64,000 nt of DNA from Sphingobacterium multivorum. Its GTDB lineage: Bacteria > Bacteroidota > Bacteroidia > Sphingobacteriales > Sphingobacteriaceae. Positions 1 through 8,867 of the stretch are shown here, piece after piece. Under the pieces are notes generated by a model. That model saw only the letters and a list, made by a program, of their open reading frames with translations. It searched no databases and was not told where the DNA came from. A program made the translations under genes and the position numbers. The stretch is from the NCBI RefSeq assembly GCF_039511225.1, contig NZ_CP154261.1:3720001-3784000 (forward strand). The letters run 5' to 3'. Numbering within the stretch: the stretch's first letter is position 1; each line of letters begins with the position of its first letter.

Positions 1-2505
1 ATTGCCCCCGGTAAATTTGGAGAAACCTCGGATGAAGCTTTCGAAACAGTGATCCGTCATAAAGGGCGTTTCACCACACCGGAGGAATTCCAGAGTATTG
101 TGATCAAAACCAACACCGACGGTTCAGTGCTCTATTTAAAAGATGTAGCCCGGGTAGAATTCGGTGCTACAAATTTAAGCAGCGACAACAAGGTAAATGG
201 GCATCCCGGTCTTACACTCAACTTAACTCAGACCAGTGGTTCCAATGCCCATGATATCGACATTGCCGTCAGAAAGGTTCTTGAAGAACAATCAAAAACA
301 TTTCCAAAAGGCCTACACTATGAGGTGACCTATTCTGTACGTGATCAGATCGACGAATCGATTAACCAAGTGGAGCACACCCTTTTTGAGGCCTTTATCC
401 TAGTATTTATTATTGTCTTTATCTTTCTGCAAGATTTTAGATCCACCCTGATTCCGGCAATTGCAATCCCTGTTTCCTTGGTGGGAACCTTCTTTTTTCT
501 ACAGCTTTTTGGATTTTCGCTCAATGTCCTCACGATGTTTGCTCTGGTACTGGCGATTGGAATCGTGGTGGATGACGCCATTGTCGTCGTCGAAGCTATC
601 CATGAAAAAATGCACAGTACAGGAATGAAACCCAGGGCCGCGACATTGTCAACGATGTCCGAGATTACGGGAGCTATCCTGTCAATAACCATGGTCATGG
701 CTGCTGTATTTTTGCCTGTAGGATTTATGGAAGGGCCAGCAGGTATTTTCTATCGACAATTTGCCTATACCTTGGCAACAGCGATTCTGATTTCAGCTCT
801 CAATGCCTTGACTTTAAGTCCAGCCTTATGTGCGCTACTCCTGAAAGCCCCACAGCATGATACCAATCCAAAAAGCAGCAAAATCAATCAATTTAAAGAT
901 CGTTTCTTTAAAGCATTCAATACATCTTTTGATCGGCTGACCGCCCGTTATGTCGCTCTTGTAGAAATACTGATCAAGAATAAAAAAATAGCCTGGGCAG
1001 GCTTAATTTTAATTACAGCACTTGGCATCGTGTTTATGATTAAAACACCTAAAAGTTTTATTCCGACCGAAGATGATGGCTTTATTACATATAACATTGC
1101 CCTCCCTCCCGGCGCTTCATTGAGCCGGACAACTGAGGTCCTTCATCGTGCCGATAGTATTTTAAAGAAAAGAAAGGATATCAATGGCATGACAACAGTC
1201 TCTGGTTTTAATGCCTTGGACGGAAGCTCCAGCCCGGCCTTCGCTGCGGGTTATATTACCTTAAAACCACATGCCAAACGCGAGCACATCAAAAACATTA
1301 ATGCGTTTATGGATACCATCAGGCATGATCTGTCCCAGATCAATGAAGCAACGTTTACGGTGTTCCCCCGACCTACCGTACAGGGTTTTGGAGACTTTGC
1401 GGGCATTGAAATGGTTCTTCAGGATCGGATGGGTGGTGACATTCGGGATTTCAACACCATTGCAGATACCTTTATCAACCAGCTTAATACGCTGCCTGAA
1501 ATTCGCAGCGCCTACACAAGCTTTAAATCAAACTTCCCTCAATATGAAGTAAATATCGATGCCGTAAAGGCAAAATCGCTGGGCGTCGAAATCAAAGATC
1601 TTATGTCCACAATACGGTCTTATTTTGCACGTGTACAGGCAAGTGATTTTAACCGGTTTGGTCGCCAATACCGCGTTTATGTCCAATCGGATTTCGACTT
1701 CCGGAAGGATCCCGAATCCTTCAATTCTATTTTTGTGCGGAATAGTAAAGGCGAAATGGTTCCTATTAACACCATATTAACTTTAGAAAAGACGGTGGGT
1801 CCGGAAACTATTACACGCTACAATCTGTACAACGCGATAGCGGTTAATATTACACCTGCGGAAGGCTATAGTACCGATGATGCCATGCAGGCTATCCAAA
1901 AATTGGCCGACAATAAACTTCCGGGTAATTACGGTTTTGAATGGACGGGCATGAGCTATGAAGAAAGTCAGTCCGGTTCACAGACGATCTTGATTTTTGC
2001 GCTTAGTATCCTATTCGTCTACTTCCTGCTTTCGGCCCAATACGAAAGCTATATCCTCCCTTGGGCAGTACTATTGTCCATACCAGTCGGCCTGATCGGC
2101 GTTTTTGCCGTGATCAACCTTGTGGGACTTCAAAACAATATTTATGTGCAAGTCGGACTCATTATGCTCATTGGCCTCTTGGCCAAAAATGCGATTCTGA
2201 TCGTGGAGTTCGCTGTCCAGGAGCGCAAAAACGGTAAGAGCATTGTCGAAGCAGCCATTAGCGGTTCAAAACTTAGGTTAAGGCCAATCTTGATGACCAG
2301 CCTCGCTTTTGTTGCAGGACTGGTACCCTTGATGTGGACGGTCGGCCCTTCGGCGATCGGTAACCATTCGATCAGTTTCAGCGCCGCCGGCGGCATGCTG
2401 TTTGGTGTAGCATTCGGCATCTTTATCATCCCTGTACTCTTTGTCGTATTCAAAAATTTGGATGAAAAAATACATGATAAACTAGCTAAAGAAGAGGAAG
2501 AATAA
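1..2505 (+). CDS. RND-family multidrug efflux permease (AcrB/MexB type), 5'-truncated by window edge
   Basis: Inner-membrane proton-driven pump of a tripartite RND efflux system. The reading frame is open from base 1, so the gene begins outside the window; alignment by eye with AcrB suggests that roughly the first 220-235 residues are missing. Visible features are the TM4 motif with the paired proton-relay aspartates (IGIVVDDAIVVVEAIH), the second periplasmic porter region, and the TM10 motif GLLAKNAILIVEF with its relay lysine. The charged C-terminal tail is typical. The stop overlaps the start of the outer-membrane channel gene by one base (TAATG), so the two are translated from one operon; a periplasmic adaptor gene is expected just upstream. 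The family call is firm; the substrate cannot be read from the sequence. Confidence 0.95.
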   Translation: MAPGKFGETSDEAFETVIRHKGRFTTPEEFQSIVIKTNTDGSVLYLKDVARVEFGATNLSSDNKVNGHPGLTLNLTQTSGSNAHDIDIAVRKVLEEQSKTFPKGLHYEVTYSVRDQIDESINQVEHTLFEAFILVFIIVFIFLQDFRSTLIPAIAIPVSLVGTFFFLQLFGFSLNVLTMFALVLAIGIVVDDAIVVVEAIHEKMHSTGMKPRAATLSTMSEITGAILSITMVMAAVFLPVGFMEGPAGIFYRQFAYTLATAILISALNALTLSPALCALLLKAPQHDTNPKSSKINQFKDRFFKAFNTSFDRLTARYVALVEILIKNKKIAWAGLILITALGIVFMIKTPKSFIPTEDDGFITYNIALPPGASLSRTTEVLHRADSILKKRKDINGMTTVSGFNALDGSSSPAFAAGYITLKPHAKREHIKNINAFMDTIRHDLSQINEATFTVFPRPTVQGFGDFAGIEMVLQDRMGGDIRDFNTIADTFINQLNTLPEIRSAYTSFKSNFPQYEVNIDAVKAKSLGVEIKDLMSTIRSYFARVQASDFNRFGRQYRVYVQSDFDFRKDPESFNSIFVRNSKGEMVPINTILTLEKTVGPETITRYNLYNAIAVNITPAEGYSTDDAMQAIQKLADNKLPGNYGFEWTGMSYEESQSGSQTILIFALSILFVYFLLSAQYESYILPWAVLLSIPVGLIGVFAVINLVGLQNNIYVQVGLIMLIGLLAKNAILIVEFAVQERKNGKSIVEAAISGSKLRLRPILMTSLAFVAGLVPLMWTVGPSAIGNHSISFSAAGGMLFGVAFGIFIIPVLFVVFKNLDEKIHDKLAKEEEE

Positions 2506-3971
2506 TGAAAAATATAAAAAAATACCTTTCGGGGATAGCTATCATCGTGGGGCTCTTAGGCCTGATGAATGCTTGTAAGATCGGCAAAGATTATGTGCAG
2601 CCCAAGTTCAAACTTCCGGAAAACTTTCGTGGCGATACATTGGATTACTTTGGGGATACTTCCAGCATGGGCCTTATCCATTGGAAATCCTTCTTTCACG
2701 ATCCCACATTAAAACTATTGATTGATTCGGCCCTGGTCAATAATTTTGAAATGAAGACCGCTTTACTCAACCTTCAAATTTCAAACAGGGTATTAGCGCA
2801 GAACAAAGCCAATTATCTGCCCAGTGTAAATGCGACAATTGCCAATGGAAACCGTACTTGGCGATCGAAGGACTTTGGCAGCGGCCCACTCAGCAAATAC
2901 TACGATCACAAGGGTGAACAAGCTCCTCAAAATATGTTCGTCTATCAGTCTATGTTTGGCTCCGATATTAACTTTAGCTGGGAAGTCGATATCTGGAAGA
3001 AAATAGGAAGCAAACAAGAGCAACTCTTAGCTGAGTATTTGGACACACAAGAGGCAAAAAATGCCATACAGACCTCGATCATCACAGCCGTGGCAAAAGG
3101 GTATTTCAATCTCTTGATGCTCGATGCCAAAATTGAAGTTGCCAAACGGAACGTCCAATTAAACGATAGCACCCTCCGCATGATCAAGCTCCAATATGAA
3201 GCCGGTGAAATCACGGCCTTGGCGATCCAACAAACGCAATCCCAACGCCTATTGGCAGCCTCCCTCGTTCCCGAGATCGAAAAGGAGATTGTCATCCAGG
3301 AAAATGCGCTGCAGACACTGACGGGAAAATTACCCGACAGCATCAAAAGAGGAACTTCTTACGAGCATCTCTTCGCGGAGAGCAAAGACATCTCCCTGGG
3401 CTCTCCGATCGAGATCCTGCGTAATAGACCTGATATCCGGTCATCGGAATTTCAACTGATGGCAGCCAATGCGAATGCAAATATCCAACAGGCTATGCGT
3501 TATCCGTCATTGACCGTGGGCGGCGTATTGGGTGTAAATAGTATGCTCCCTAAAAATTGGTTCAATATCCCCGGCGCATTGCTCGGCGGAATAACAGGCA
3601 ATTTAACAACGCCTATTTTCAAAAACAGGACATTGAAAACACAGTATGAGGTAGCCAAATTGGAACGTGATAAAGCCGAAATCCAACTGCAACAAAAAGT
3701 CGTCGAGGCTGTCGCCGAAGTCTCTAATGCCGTGGTCACCGTGGATAAGCAACGTGAACAATTAGCTCTGGCTAAAGAAAGGGTCGAAAATGCGCACCTG
3801 GCGGTTAAAAATGCAGGTTTACTCTTTAAAAGTGGGTTTGCCACCTATTTAGAGGTTATTACAGCGCAAAGTAATGCCCTAAACAGCGACCTGGATCTCG
3901 TCGAATTGCGACAACAGCATTTAGATGCCTTTGTAGATCTGTATCGTGCGCTCGGTGGAGGTTGGAGATAA
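2505..3971 (+). CDS. Outer-membrane efflux channel lipoprotein (TolC/OprM, NodT family)
   Basis: Outer-membrane factor that completes the tripartite efflux pump with the preceding RND permease. 488 residues, close to the OprM family length. The N-terminus is a lipoprotein signal with lipobox LMNAC (Cys24). Two OEP repeats follow: long helical stretches at about 60-270 and 285-485, including the conserved NRPDIRSSEFQLMAANANI-like segment near 310. The start ATG overlaps the upstream stop by one base, so translational coupling is likely. The C-terminal LYRALGGGW is the usual end of NodT-family channels, so the protein is intact. Confidence 0.95.
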   Translation: MKNIKKYLSGIAIIVGLLGLMNACKIGKDYVQPKFKLPENFRGDTLDYFGDTSSMGLIHWKSFFHDPTLKLLIDSALVNNFEMKTALLNLQISNRVLAQNKANYLPSVNATIANGNRTWRSKDFGSGPLSKYYDHKGEQAPQNMFVYQSMFGSDINFSWEVDIWKKIGSKQEQLLAEYLDTQEAKNAIQTSIITAVAKGYFNLLMLDAKIEVAKRNVQLNDSTLRMIKLQYEAGEITALAIQQTQSQRLLAASLVPEIEKEIVIQENALQTLTGKLPDSIKRGTSYEHLFAESKDISLGSPIEILRNRPDIRSSEFQLMAANANANIQQAMRYPSLTVGGVLGVNSMLPKNWFNIPGALLGGITGNLTTPIFKNRTLKTQYEVAKLERDKAEIQLQQKVVEAVAEVSNAVVTVDKQREQLALAKERVENAHLAVKNAGLLFKSGFATYLEVITAQSNALNSDLDLVELRQQHLDAFVDLYRALGGGWR

Positions 3972-3984
3972 GGATTTAAAACTT

Positions 3985-3992
3985 TATTTTTG
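3985..3992 (+). promoter_or_regulatory. TAnnTTTG promoter box 4 bases before a start codon
   Basis: TATTTTTG matches the Bacteroidota sigma-A -7 consensus. Only four bases separate it from the ATG at 3997, so the predicted transcript would be leaderless or nearly so. Confidence 0.5.
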
Positions 3993-3996
3993 TGGT

Positions 3997-4209
3997 ATGA
4001 CTCCAGAAGAATTACAACACTATTTTCAATCCAAAGACTTGCCTGAAACGCTGGAAATACAGCAAGATATGCAAGTTTTCGACGTACAGCGTTTCTTGAG
4101 CACAAGCTTCATCCATGTGAGCTTATGGAAAAAAGATTTAAGCAAATGTCCATCTTGGATTAGACTGCTGAAATTCAAGGATGCCCTAGAAGCAAAAGAA
4201 GAAGCCTAA
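3997..4209 (+). CDS. DUF6965-like small protein
   Basis: Small acidic/helical protein of 70 residues, starting MTPEELQHYF. I recognise it as resembling the DUF6965 proteins found next to other genes in Bacteroidota; no function is known to me. A longer frame opens at 3946, inside the efflux gene, but the ATG at 3997 is preferred because a perfect TAnnTTTG promoter box (3985-3992) ends four bases before it and the family begins at this methionine. The stop codon lies inside a terminator stem, so the gene is a one-gene unit with its own promoter and terminator. Confidence 0.7.
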   Translation: MTPEELQHYFQSKDLPETLEIQQDMQVFDVQRFLSTSFIHVSLWKKDLSKCPSWIRLLKFKDALEAKEEA

Positions 4210-4230
4210 CATCTGTTAGGCTTCTTCTTT
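4201..4230 (+). terminator. Rho-independent terminator overlapping a stop codon
   Basis: Perfect 11-bp inverted repeat GAAGCCTAACA / TGTTAGGCTTC with a two-base centre, followed by TTCTTT. It overlaps the TAA of the small upstream gene and lies 12 bases from the end of the convergent response-regulator gene, so it may serve both directions. Confidence 0.75.
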
Positions 4231-4241
4231 ATTTATACGTT

Positions 4242-4619
4242 CTATAGGCTGGGCGCAAGTTGTTTCATTAATAAAGGCATCTGCTCTTTCGAAAAGATCT
4301 CTTCTGCCCCAGCGTCTCGCAATTCCATGCGCTCATTTTCATCACTACTTGATGTCAACCCAAATATTCTGATCGAGGGAAATCTTTCTCTCACAATTTT
4401 TGCTGTTTCTATTCCGTTTAATACAGGCATATGCAGGTCTAATATACATATCTCAGGAAGCTCATGCTCGTTTTCATGGAGGTAGTCGATCAACTCCCTC
4501 CCATTGGATGCACAATAAACCAAATCCAATAAATGTGATTGAGCCATCGCTCGCATCAACACATGATGAATCATCGCATCATCTGCGTAGACAATCGTAC
4601 ATCTATCTTTGGTATCCAT
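4242..4619 (-). CDS. Stand-alone response-regulator receiver domain (CheY-like)
   Basis: Single receiver domain of 125 residues with no output domain. The full set of phosphorylation residues is present: acidic pair D13-D14, phospho-acceptor D61 in ICILDLHMP, T89 in GLTSS and K111 in SKEQ. It should take a phosphoryl group from a histidine kinase, but no kinase is encoded nearby, so its partner is unknown. It could act by protein-protein contact or as a phosphate sink. The AT-rich upstream region (4620-4868) shows no clear promoter box. Intact and confidently assigned to the family. Confidence 0.9.
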   Translation of the reverse strand: MDTKDRCTIVYADDAMIHHVLMRAMAQSHLLDLVYCASNGRELIDYLHENEHELPEICILDLHMPVLNGIETAKIVRERFPSIRIFGLTSSSDENERMELRDAGAEEIFSKEQMPLLMKQLAPSL

Positions 4620-4868
4620 TTGAATAAGCTGTCATTTAGTAATTATAAAAACAATATTATATAAATATGTAATAAAATAAAAAATACAGAAAAAAGTTAG
4701 CAATAATTATGTTATTATACAAATTTTATTTCAAAATGTCCAATATTAACAATCCAACAAACTTTTAGTTTGATTTATACAATAAGAACATCATAGGTAG
4801 CAATCTTTTCGCGTCAAAAGCGTTAGAAAAGACTTGGTAAAGAGAAACGAAGACCCGTTGAATATCTC

Positions 4869-5072
4869 CTAAAAATCATCTTCAATAATTTCGGCCACTC
4901 TTCCGACCTGACCGTCCGTCAACCTGACTTTAATCCCCCTCGAATGATAAGAGGATGATGTTAGCAGGTCCTTCACAATGCCTTCTGTTAGATTTCCCGT
5001 ACGCTGGTCCTTTTTTAAGATTATATTCACCAACATACCTGGCTTTACATCTGCTCTATTTCTTCCATCCAT
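4869..5072 (-). CDS. YwbE family protein
   Basis: 67-residue protein of the YwbE family (unknown function; a small beta-rich KOW-like fold is likely). The family signature is visible: MDGRNRADVKPGM at the start, KKDQRTG, then GIVKDLLT and GIKVRLTDGQVGRV. The start is the ATG at 5070-5072; a TTG two codons upstream is possible but does not fit the family N-terminus. The gene stands alone between the receiver-domain gene and rseP. Confidence 0.85.
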   Translation of the reverse strand: MDGRNRADVKPGMLVNIILKKDQRTGNLTEGIVKDLLTSSSYHSRGIKVRLTDGQVGRVAEIIEDDF

Positions 5073-5245
5073 GGTCAAACTTAGATAAATAGTTTTTTAA
5101 ATGCAATATAAATAATCATTTATTGTTGGAAAGACCTTCATCCTGAATGCTGGAAAAAGCATATTGAAGTGAATGCAGGGCTATTGCATAGATAAATGTT
5201 ACAAATCAAATGTAAAGACCTTTTCCTGCTAGCACAGTCATATCA

Positions 5246-5275
5246 CAAAAAATGGTCGGAAGAAATTCCGACCAT
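5246..5275 (-). terminator. Rho-independent terminator of the dxr-rseP transcription unit
   Basis: Perfect 10-bp stem ATGGTCGGAA / TTCCGACCAT with a GAAA loop. Read on the minus strand, it is followed by a run of U (AAAAA at 5246-5250 on the plus strand). It lies 63 bases beyond the rseP stop. Confidence 0.85.
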
Positions 5276-5337
5276 CGTTGGCTTTTAGCTTTTTTTTAGA
5301 AATTGTCACCGTCAGCATTTTCCGGCGACCGTTTGAC

Positions 5338-6663
5338 TTATTTAAATAACTTAAAGATATCGTTTCCGAATATAAAGACCATTAAGGCCAAAAGAATGAA
5401 GAAACCGACCATTTGTGCTTTTTCCAGGAATTTTTCACTCAATGGCTTGCCTTGAATCATCTCAACCAACAAGAACAACACGTGACCGCCATCCAAAGCT
5501 GGAATAGGCAATAAGTTCATAAAGGCCAATGCCATAGACAACATCCCTACTAAGGACCAAAAACGGATCCAGTCCACTTCCGTGCCGAACAAGGTTGCAA
5601 TGCCAATAGGGCCAGATAATGCTTTATCAGCACGCACTTCGCCTTTGAAAATTTTACCAAATCCCTTGGCGTTATCGGTAATCACTGTAAACGCTTTCTT
5701 TGCACCGATCGGAAACGCCTCCATCAAGGTATATTGCGTTGTAAACGATTTGATGGAATAATCACGATTGATCCCTATTCCCAGCATGGCATCTGCAGGA
5801 ACAATTCCTTGCAAGGAAACTTCGGCCCCTTTGCGTAAAACTTTAATCGCAACCGTTTTATTGCTGTTCGCTTTTATTTGCGCCTTAAATTGATCGAAGA
5901 AAGGAACCAGTGTCTCGTTCACAGCAATAATGCTATCGCCTTTCACAAACCCCATTTTACTTGCCACCGAACCGGGAGCTACTTCAGCAACACTGGTCGT
6001 TTTAACACGTGGCTCAATAAACTTCTCGCCTTTTTTGTCGGAAAGCGTGTTCAGTAAATCTGCTGGCACTTTGATATCTGTTATCGCACCAGCGCGTTCA
6101 ACGGCAAGCGTGACTCCGCCCATTAATACCTTAGAACTGATCAGCTCGGAGTAATTTTCGATACGGTGACCGTCTATTGAAATCACCTTATCCCCAGCTT
6201 TCAAACCAATAGATTCACCAATGGACCCGGGCACAATACCGTTTACCAGCTGATCCATTTTGATGTCTGTATTGCCCATTTTAAAAGTCAGCATCCAAAA
6301 AACAACAACACCGACGACAATATTGACAATAATACCACCTAACATGACGATTAAACGTTGCCAGGCAGGTTTAGATCTAAATTCCCAAGGTTGTGGTTCA
6401 CCTTTCAATTGCTCCGTATCCATCGATTCATCGATCATGCCGGCAATTTTCACATAGCCACCCAGCGGCAACCAGCCAATACCATATTCACAGCCCTTAT
6501 AATTGAATTTAAATAATTTCACTCCCCAAGCATCAAAGAACAGATAAAACTTTTCTACCTTGATACCAAATGCACGTGCTGCTAAGAAATGTCCTAACTC
6601 ATGTAGAACAATTAAAATTGACAAGCCTAAAATCACTTGTCCGACCATAATTAAAACACCCAT
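5338..6663 (-). CDS. rseP: RIP metalloprotease RseP (site-2 protease)
   Basis: Intramembrane zinc protease that cleaves anti-sigma factors and leftover signal peptides inside the inner membrane. 441 residues. The zinc site HELGH is at 21-25 in the first membrane helix, and the third zinc ligand lies in NLLPIPALDGGH near 380-391. Two PDZ domains sit between (about 130-210 and 215-310). A GGYV loop after TM1 is typical. It follows dxr by 16 bases on the same strand, a pairing common in bacteria. It ends at a good terminator. All catalytic residues are present. Confidence 0.95.
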   Translation of the reverse strand: MGVLIMVGQVILGLSILIVLHELGHFLAARAFGIKVEKFYLFFDAWGVKLFKFNYKGCEYGIGWLPLGGYVKIAGMIDESMDTEQLKGEPQPWEFRSKPAWQRLIVMLGGIIVNIVVGVVVFWMLTFKMGNTDIKMDQLVNGIVPGSIGESIGLKAGDKVISIDGHRIENYSELISSKVLMGGVTLAVERAGAITDIKVPADLLNTLSDKKGEKFIEPRVKTTSVAEVAPGSVASKMGFVKGDSIIAVNETLVPFFDQFKAQIKANSNKTVAIKVLRKGAEVSLQGIVPADAMLGIGINRDYSIKSFTTQYTLMEAFPIGAKKAFTVITDNAKGFGKIFKGEVRADKALSGPIGIATLFGTEVDWIRFWSLVGMLSMALAFMNLLPIPALDGGHVLFLLVEMIQGKPLSEKFLEKAQMVGFFILLALMVFIFGNDIFKLFK

Positions 6664-6679
6664 GTATGCTTTCTAAAAT

Positions 6680-7837
6680 TTAATCTTTGATTATTTCCTG
6701 TGTTATTAATCTTGCCACACGATCCGTCTCCAGATAATCCTCCAGCGTCGGTGTGGCAATGAATTCTACTTGATCTAACGTCTGTTCAATGATATCACTC
6801 ATCTCCAAAAAACCAACTTGGTCTTTCAAGAAGGCATCCACAACTACTTCATTGGCTGCATTTAATATACAGCTTCTATTTCCACCGGCACGGAGGCTCT
6901 CATAGGCCAATGCCAAATTCCGAAAAGTTTCCATATCTGCTTTTTCAAAACTGAGCGTTGGATAGTCCATAAAATTAAAACGTTCAAAATTGTTTTCGAA
7001 ACGTGCCGGGTAGGTCAGCGCATACTGGATCGGCAACTTCATGTCAGGAACCCCCATTTGGGCTTTCATGGAACCATCCTGAAACTGAACCAGCGAATGT
7101 ACAATGGATTGGGGATGGACGATTACATCGACCTGATTTATGGAGAGGTTGAAAAGCCATTTCGCTTCAATGACTTCCAAACCTTTATTCATCAGGGATG
7201 CCGAGTCAATCGTAATTTTGGCACCCATCGACCAATTGGGATGTTTCAAGGCTTCAGCTTTGGTGACTTGTAGCAGATCGGCGCGTTTTTTACCACGAAA
7301 AGGTCCACCGGAGGCAGTCACATATATTTTCTCAATTGGATTATGATCCTCACCGGTCAAACACTGAAAGATCGCTGAATGTTCTGAATCCACAGGAAGC
7401 ATGCGTACACCATATTCTTTGACTAAGGCCATAATTAGCTCACCGGCGACAACCAGCGTCTCTTTATTGGCCAGCGCAATATCTTTTTTGGATTGAATCG
7501 CTTTAACAGTAGGTTTTAATCCCGCAGATCCAACAATCGCATTCAGAACGATATCGACTTCTTCCAATTGCACCACTTCAACCAGCCCGGCTTCACCCAA
7601 AAGGACAGCGATATCATGTCCTTTTAAAGCATCCTGTACCTGATTATATTGCTGGGGATCTGTTACGACAACTGCTTTGGGCTTAAACTCCAAGGCCTGC
7701 TGAACCAACAGTGTGGCATTGCTACCGCAAGTCAGAACGATTGCTTCAAACGTATTAGGAAAGGCTCTTATCACATCCAAGGCTTGTGTGCCTATACTTC
7801 CCGTTGCCCCTAAAATGGCAATTCCTTTTTTACTCAA
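6680..7837 (-). CDS. dxr: 1-deoxy-D-xylulose-5-phosphate reductoisomerase
   Basis: Second step of the MEP isoprenoid pathway: rearranges and reduces DXP to MEP with NADPH in the cytoplasm. 385 residues, normal length. The NADPH-binding GATGSIG is at 10-16. The metal-binding DSEHSAIFQ region is near 150, and the substrate/metal site MNKGLEVIEAKWLF near 215. It is followed by rseP 16 bases downstream and preceded by a membrane-protein gene 15 bases upstream, so the three probably share a transcript. Confidence 0.97.
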   Translation of the reverse strand: MSKKGIAILGATGSIGTQALDVIRAFPNTFEAIVLTCGSNATLLVQQALEFKPKAVVVTDPQQYNQVQDALKGHDIAVLLGEAGLVEVVQLEEVDIVLNAIVGSAGLKPTVKAIQSKKDIALANKETLVVAGELIMALVKEYGVRMLPVDSEHSAIFQCLTGEDHNPIEKIYVTASGGPFRGKKRADLLQVTKAEALKHPNWSMGAKITIDSASLMNKGLEVIEAKWLFNLSINQVDVIVHPQSIVHSLVQFQDGSMKAQMGVPDMKLPIQYALTYPARFENNFERFNFMDYPTLSFEKADMETFRNLALAYESLRAGGNRSCILNAANEVVVDAFLKDQVGFLEMSDIIEQTLDQVEFIATPTLEDYLETDRVARLITQEIIKD

Positions 7838-7852
7838 AACCTCTGCTATTAA

Positions 7853-8659
7853 TTAAAATATATTATTTAAAATCTTTGGGTCCTCTCCCCCATGATAATC
7901 CGCCATCATGGATCGGTAAGCGACCGAAACAACCACACTGGCCAGAGGCACCACTAAGAAAGAACTCACGAGGTTCAAAATAATAAAAATTATGTAATAT
8001 TCTAAATAATTAAAATACATCTGTAGTAACTGAAAAAAAGCAAATACCGCCAAAATCAGTAATAGTTTGAATACATTGCCTTTTGTAAGCGCAAAACTGA
8101 AGCGCAATGACCGCAATGTCCCCGCATGTTTATCAATAATAAAAAATGGATAAAATGCCACTCGGATAATCAGGATGAACGTCAATATGGCCGCCACAAA
8201 AACAACAAACATCGTAAAGTTGCTCATTAGCTCCATTCGATTGTCACCGTTTTCAAATAGGTAAAGGAATGGTAAAGAGATGGCGCCCAATAGCATCAGA
8301 AGTGCTATAGAAAGCACCATGATACTCAACATAGCGCCAAAAAAGTACACAAGCTCTTTCGTACTCGGAATACATTGGACAAGCTTCTTTTCTTGGTTAC
8401 CATCAATCAGACTTAAAATATATTTAAACAAAGTCATGTTCAATCCAAAATACATCACCATGAAAAAGAAAGCCATAAAACCACTCAATACCACATTGAA
8501 GTCGCTGATGGTAGTTGCAAGATAATTGGAAAGACCGGAGGTCACAAACAGCAAAAAACAAAGCCCGGCCACTGAAAAATAATGCCTTTTCAGCAACTCC
8601 AATGACTTATTAAAAACCTCGTTAACGGCAAAAGTACTTTCCTTTAGGAATTGAATCAT
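7853..8659 (-). CDS. Multi-pass membrane protein, function unknown
   Basis: 268-residue integral membrane protein with about six hydrophobic segments (for example near 25-45, 58-80, 105-135, 150-172, 195-215 and 225-250). It has no catalytic motif that I recognise. The layout resembles DUF975-like or glycerophosphoryl-diester-type membrane domains, but I cannot assign a family. It lies 15 bases upstream of dxr on the same strand and likely starts the dxr-rseP transcript. No promoter box is obvious upstream. Confidence 0.75.
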   Translation of the reverse strand: MIQFLKESTFAVNEVFNKSLELLKRHYFSVAGLCFLLFVTSGLSNYLATTISDFNVVLSGFMAFFFMVMYFGLNMTLFKYILSLIDGNQEKKLVQCIPSTKELVYFFGAMLSIMVLSIALLMLLGAISLPFLYLFENGDNRMELMSNFTMFVVFVAAILTFILIIRVAFYPFFIIDKHAGTLRSLRFSFALTKGNVFKLLLILAVFAFFQLLQMYFNYLEYYIIFIILNLVSSFLVVPLASVVVSVAYRSMMADYHGGEDPKILNNIF

Positions 8660-8805
8660 TTTTTCTTTGAATAAACTTCTACAAAGATGCCATATTTTTT
8701 AATTTTCAACAATTTACACACCCAGAAAAATCACTTTTTTTGTCATATTTAACATAAAAAGAGAGGTAAAGGAAAATCTGTGATCCCAGATAGATGAAAA
8801 CAGGC

Positions 8806-8850
8806 AAAAAATAGAAAATCCCTTATCCAGACGGATAAAGGATTTTCTAT
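8806..8850 (-). terminator. Terminator of the DPP-IV gene
   Basis: Long inverted repeat: an 18-bp stem (8811-8828 with 8833-8850; one G-U pair) and a four-base loop. On the minus strand it is followed by U residues (AAAAA at 8806-8810). It lies 18 bases beyond the stop of the S9B peptidase gene. Confidence 0.85.
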
Positions 8851-8867
8851 TTTGACCTTAACTCTTC

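Noticed and set aside
49..51. ATG at 49 as the start of the RND permease
   Set aside because: The frame is open back to base 1 and the family needs some 220 more residues upstream; the true start is outside the window.
345..698. 117-residue minus-strand frame
   Set aside because: Antisense to the RND permease; membrane-helix codons leave the opposite strand open.
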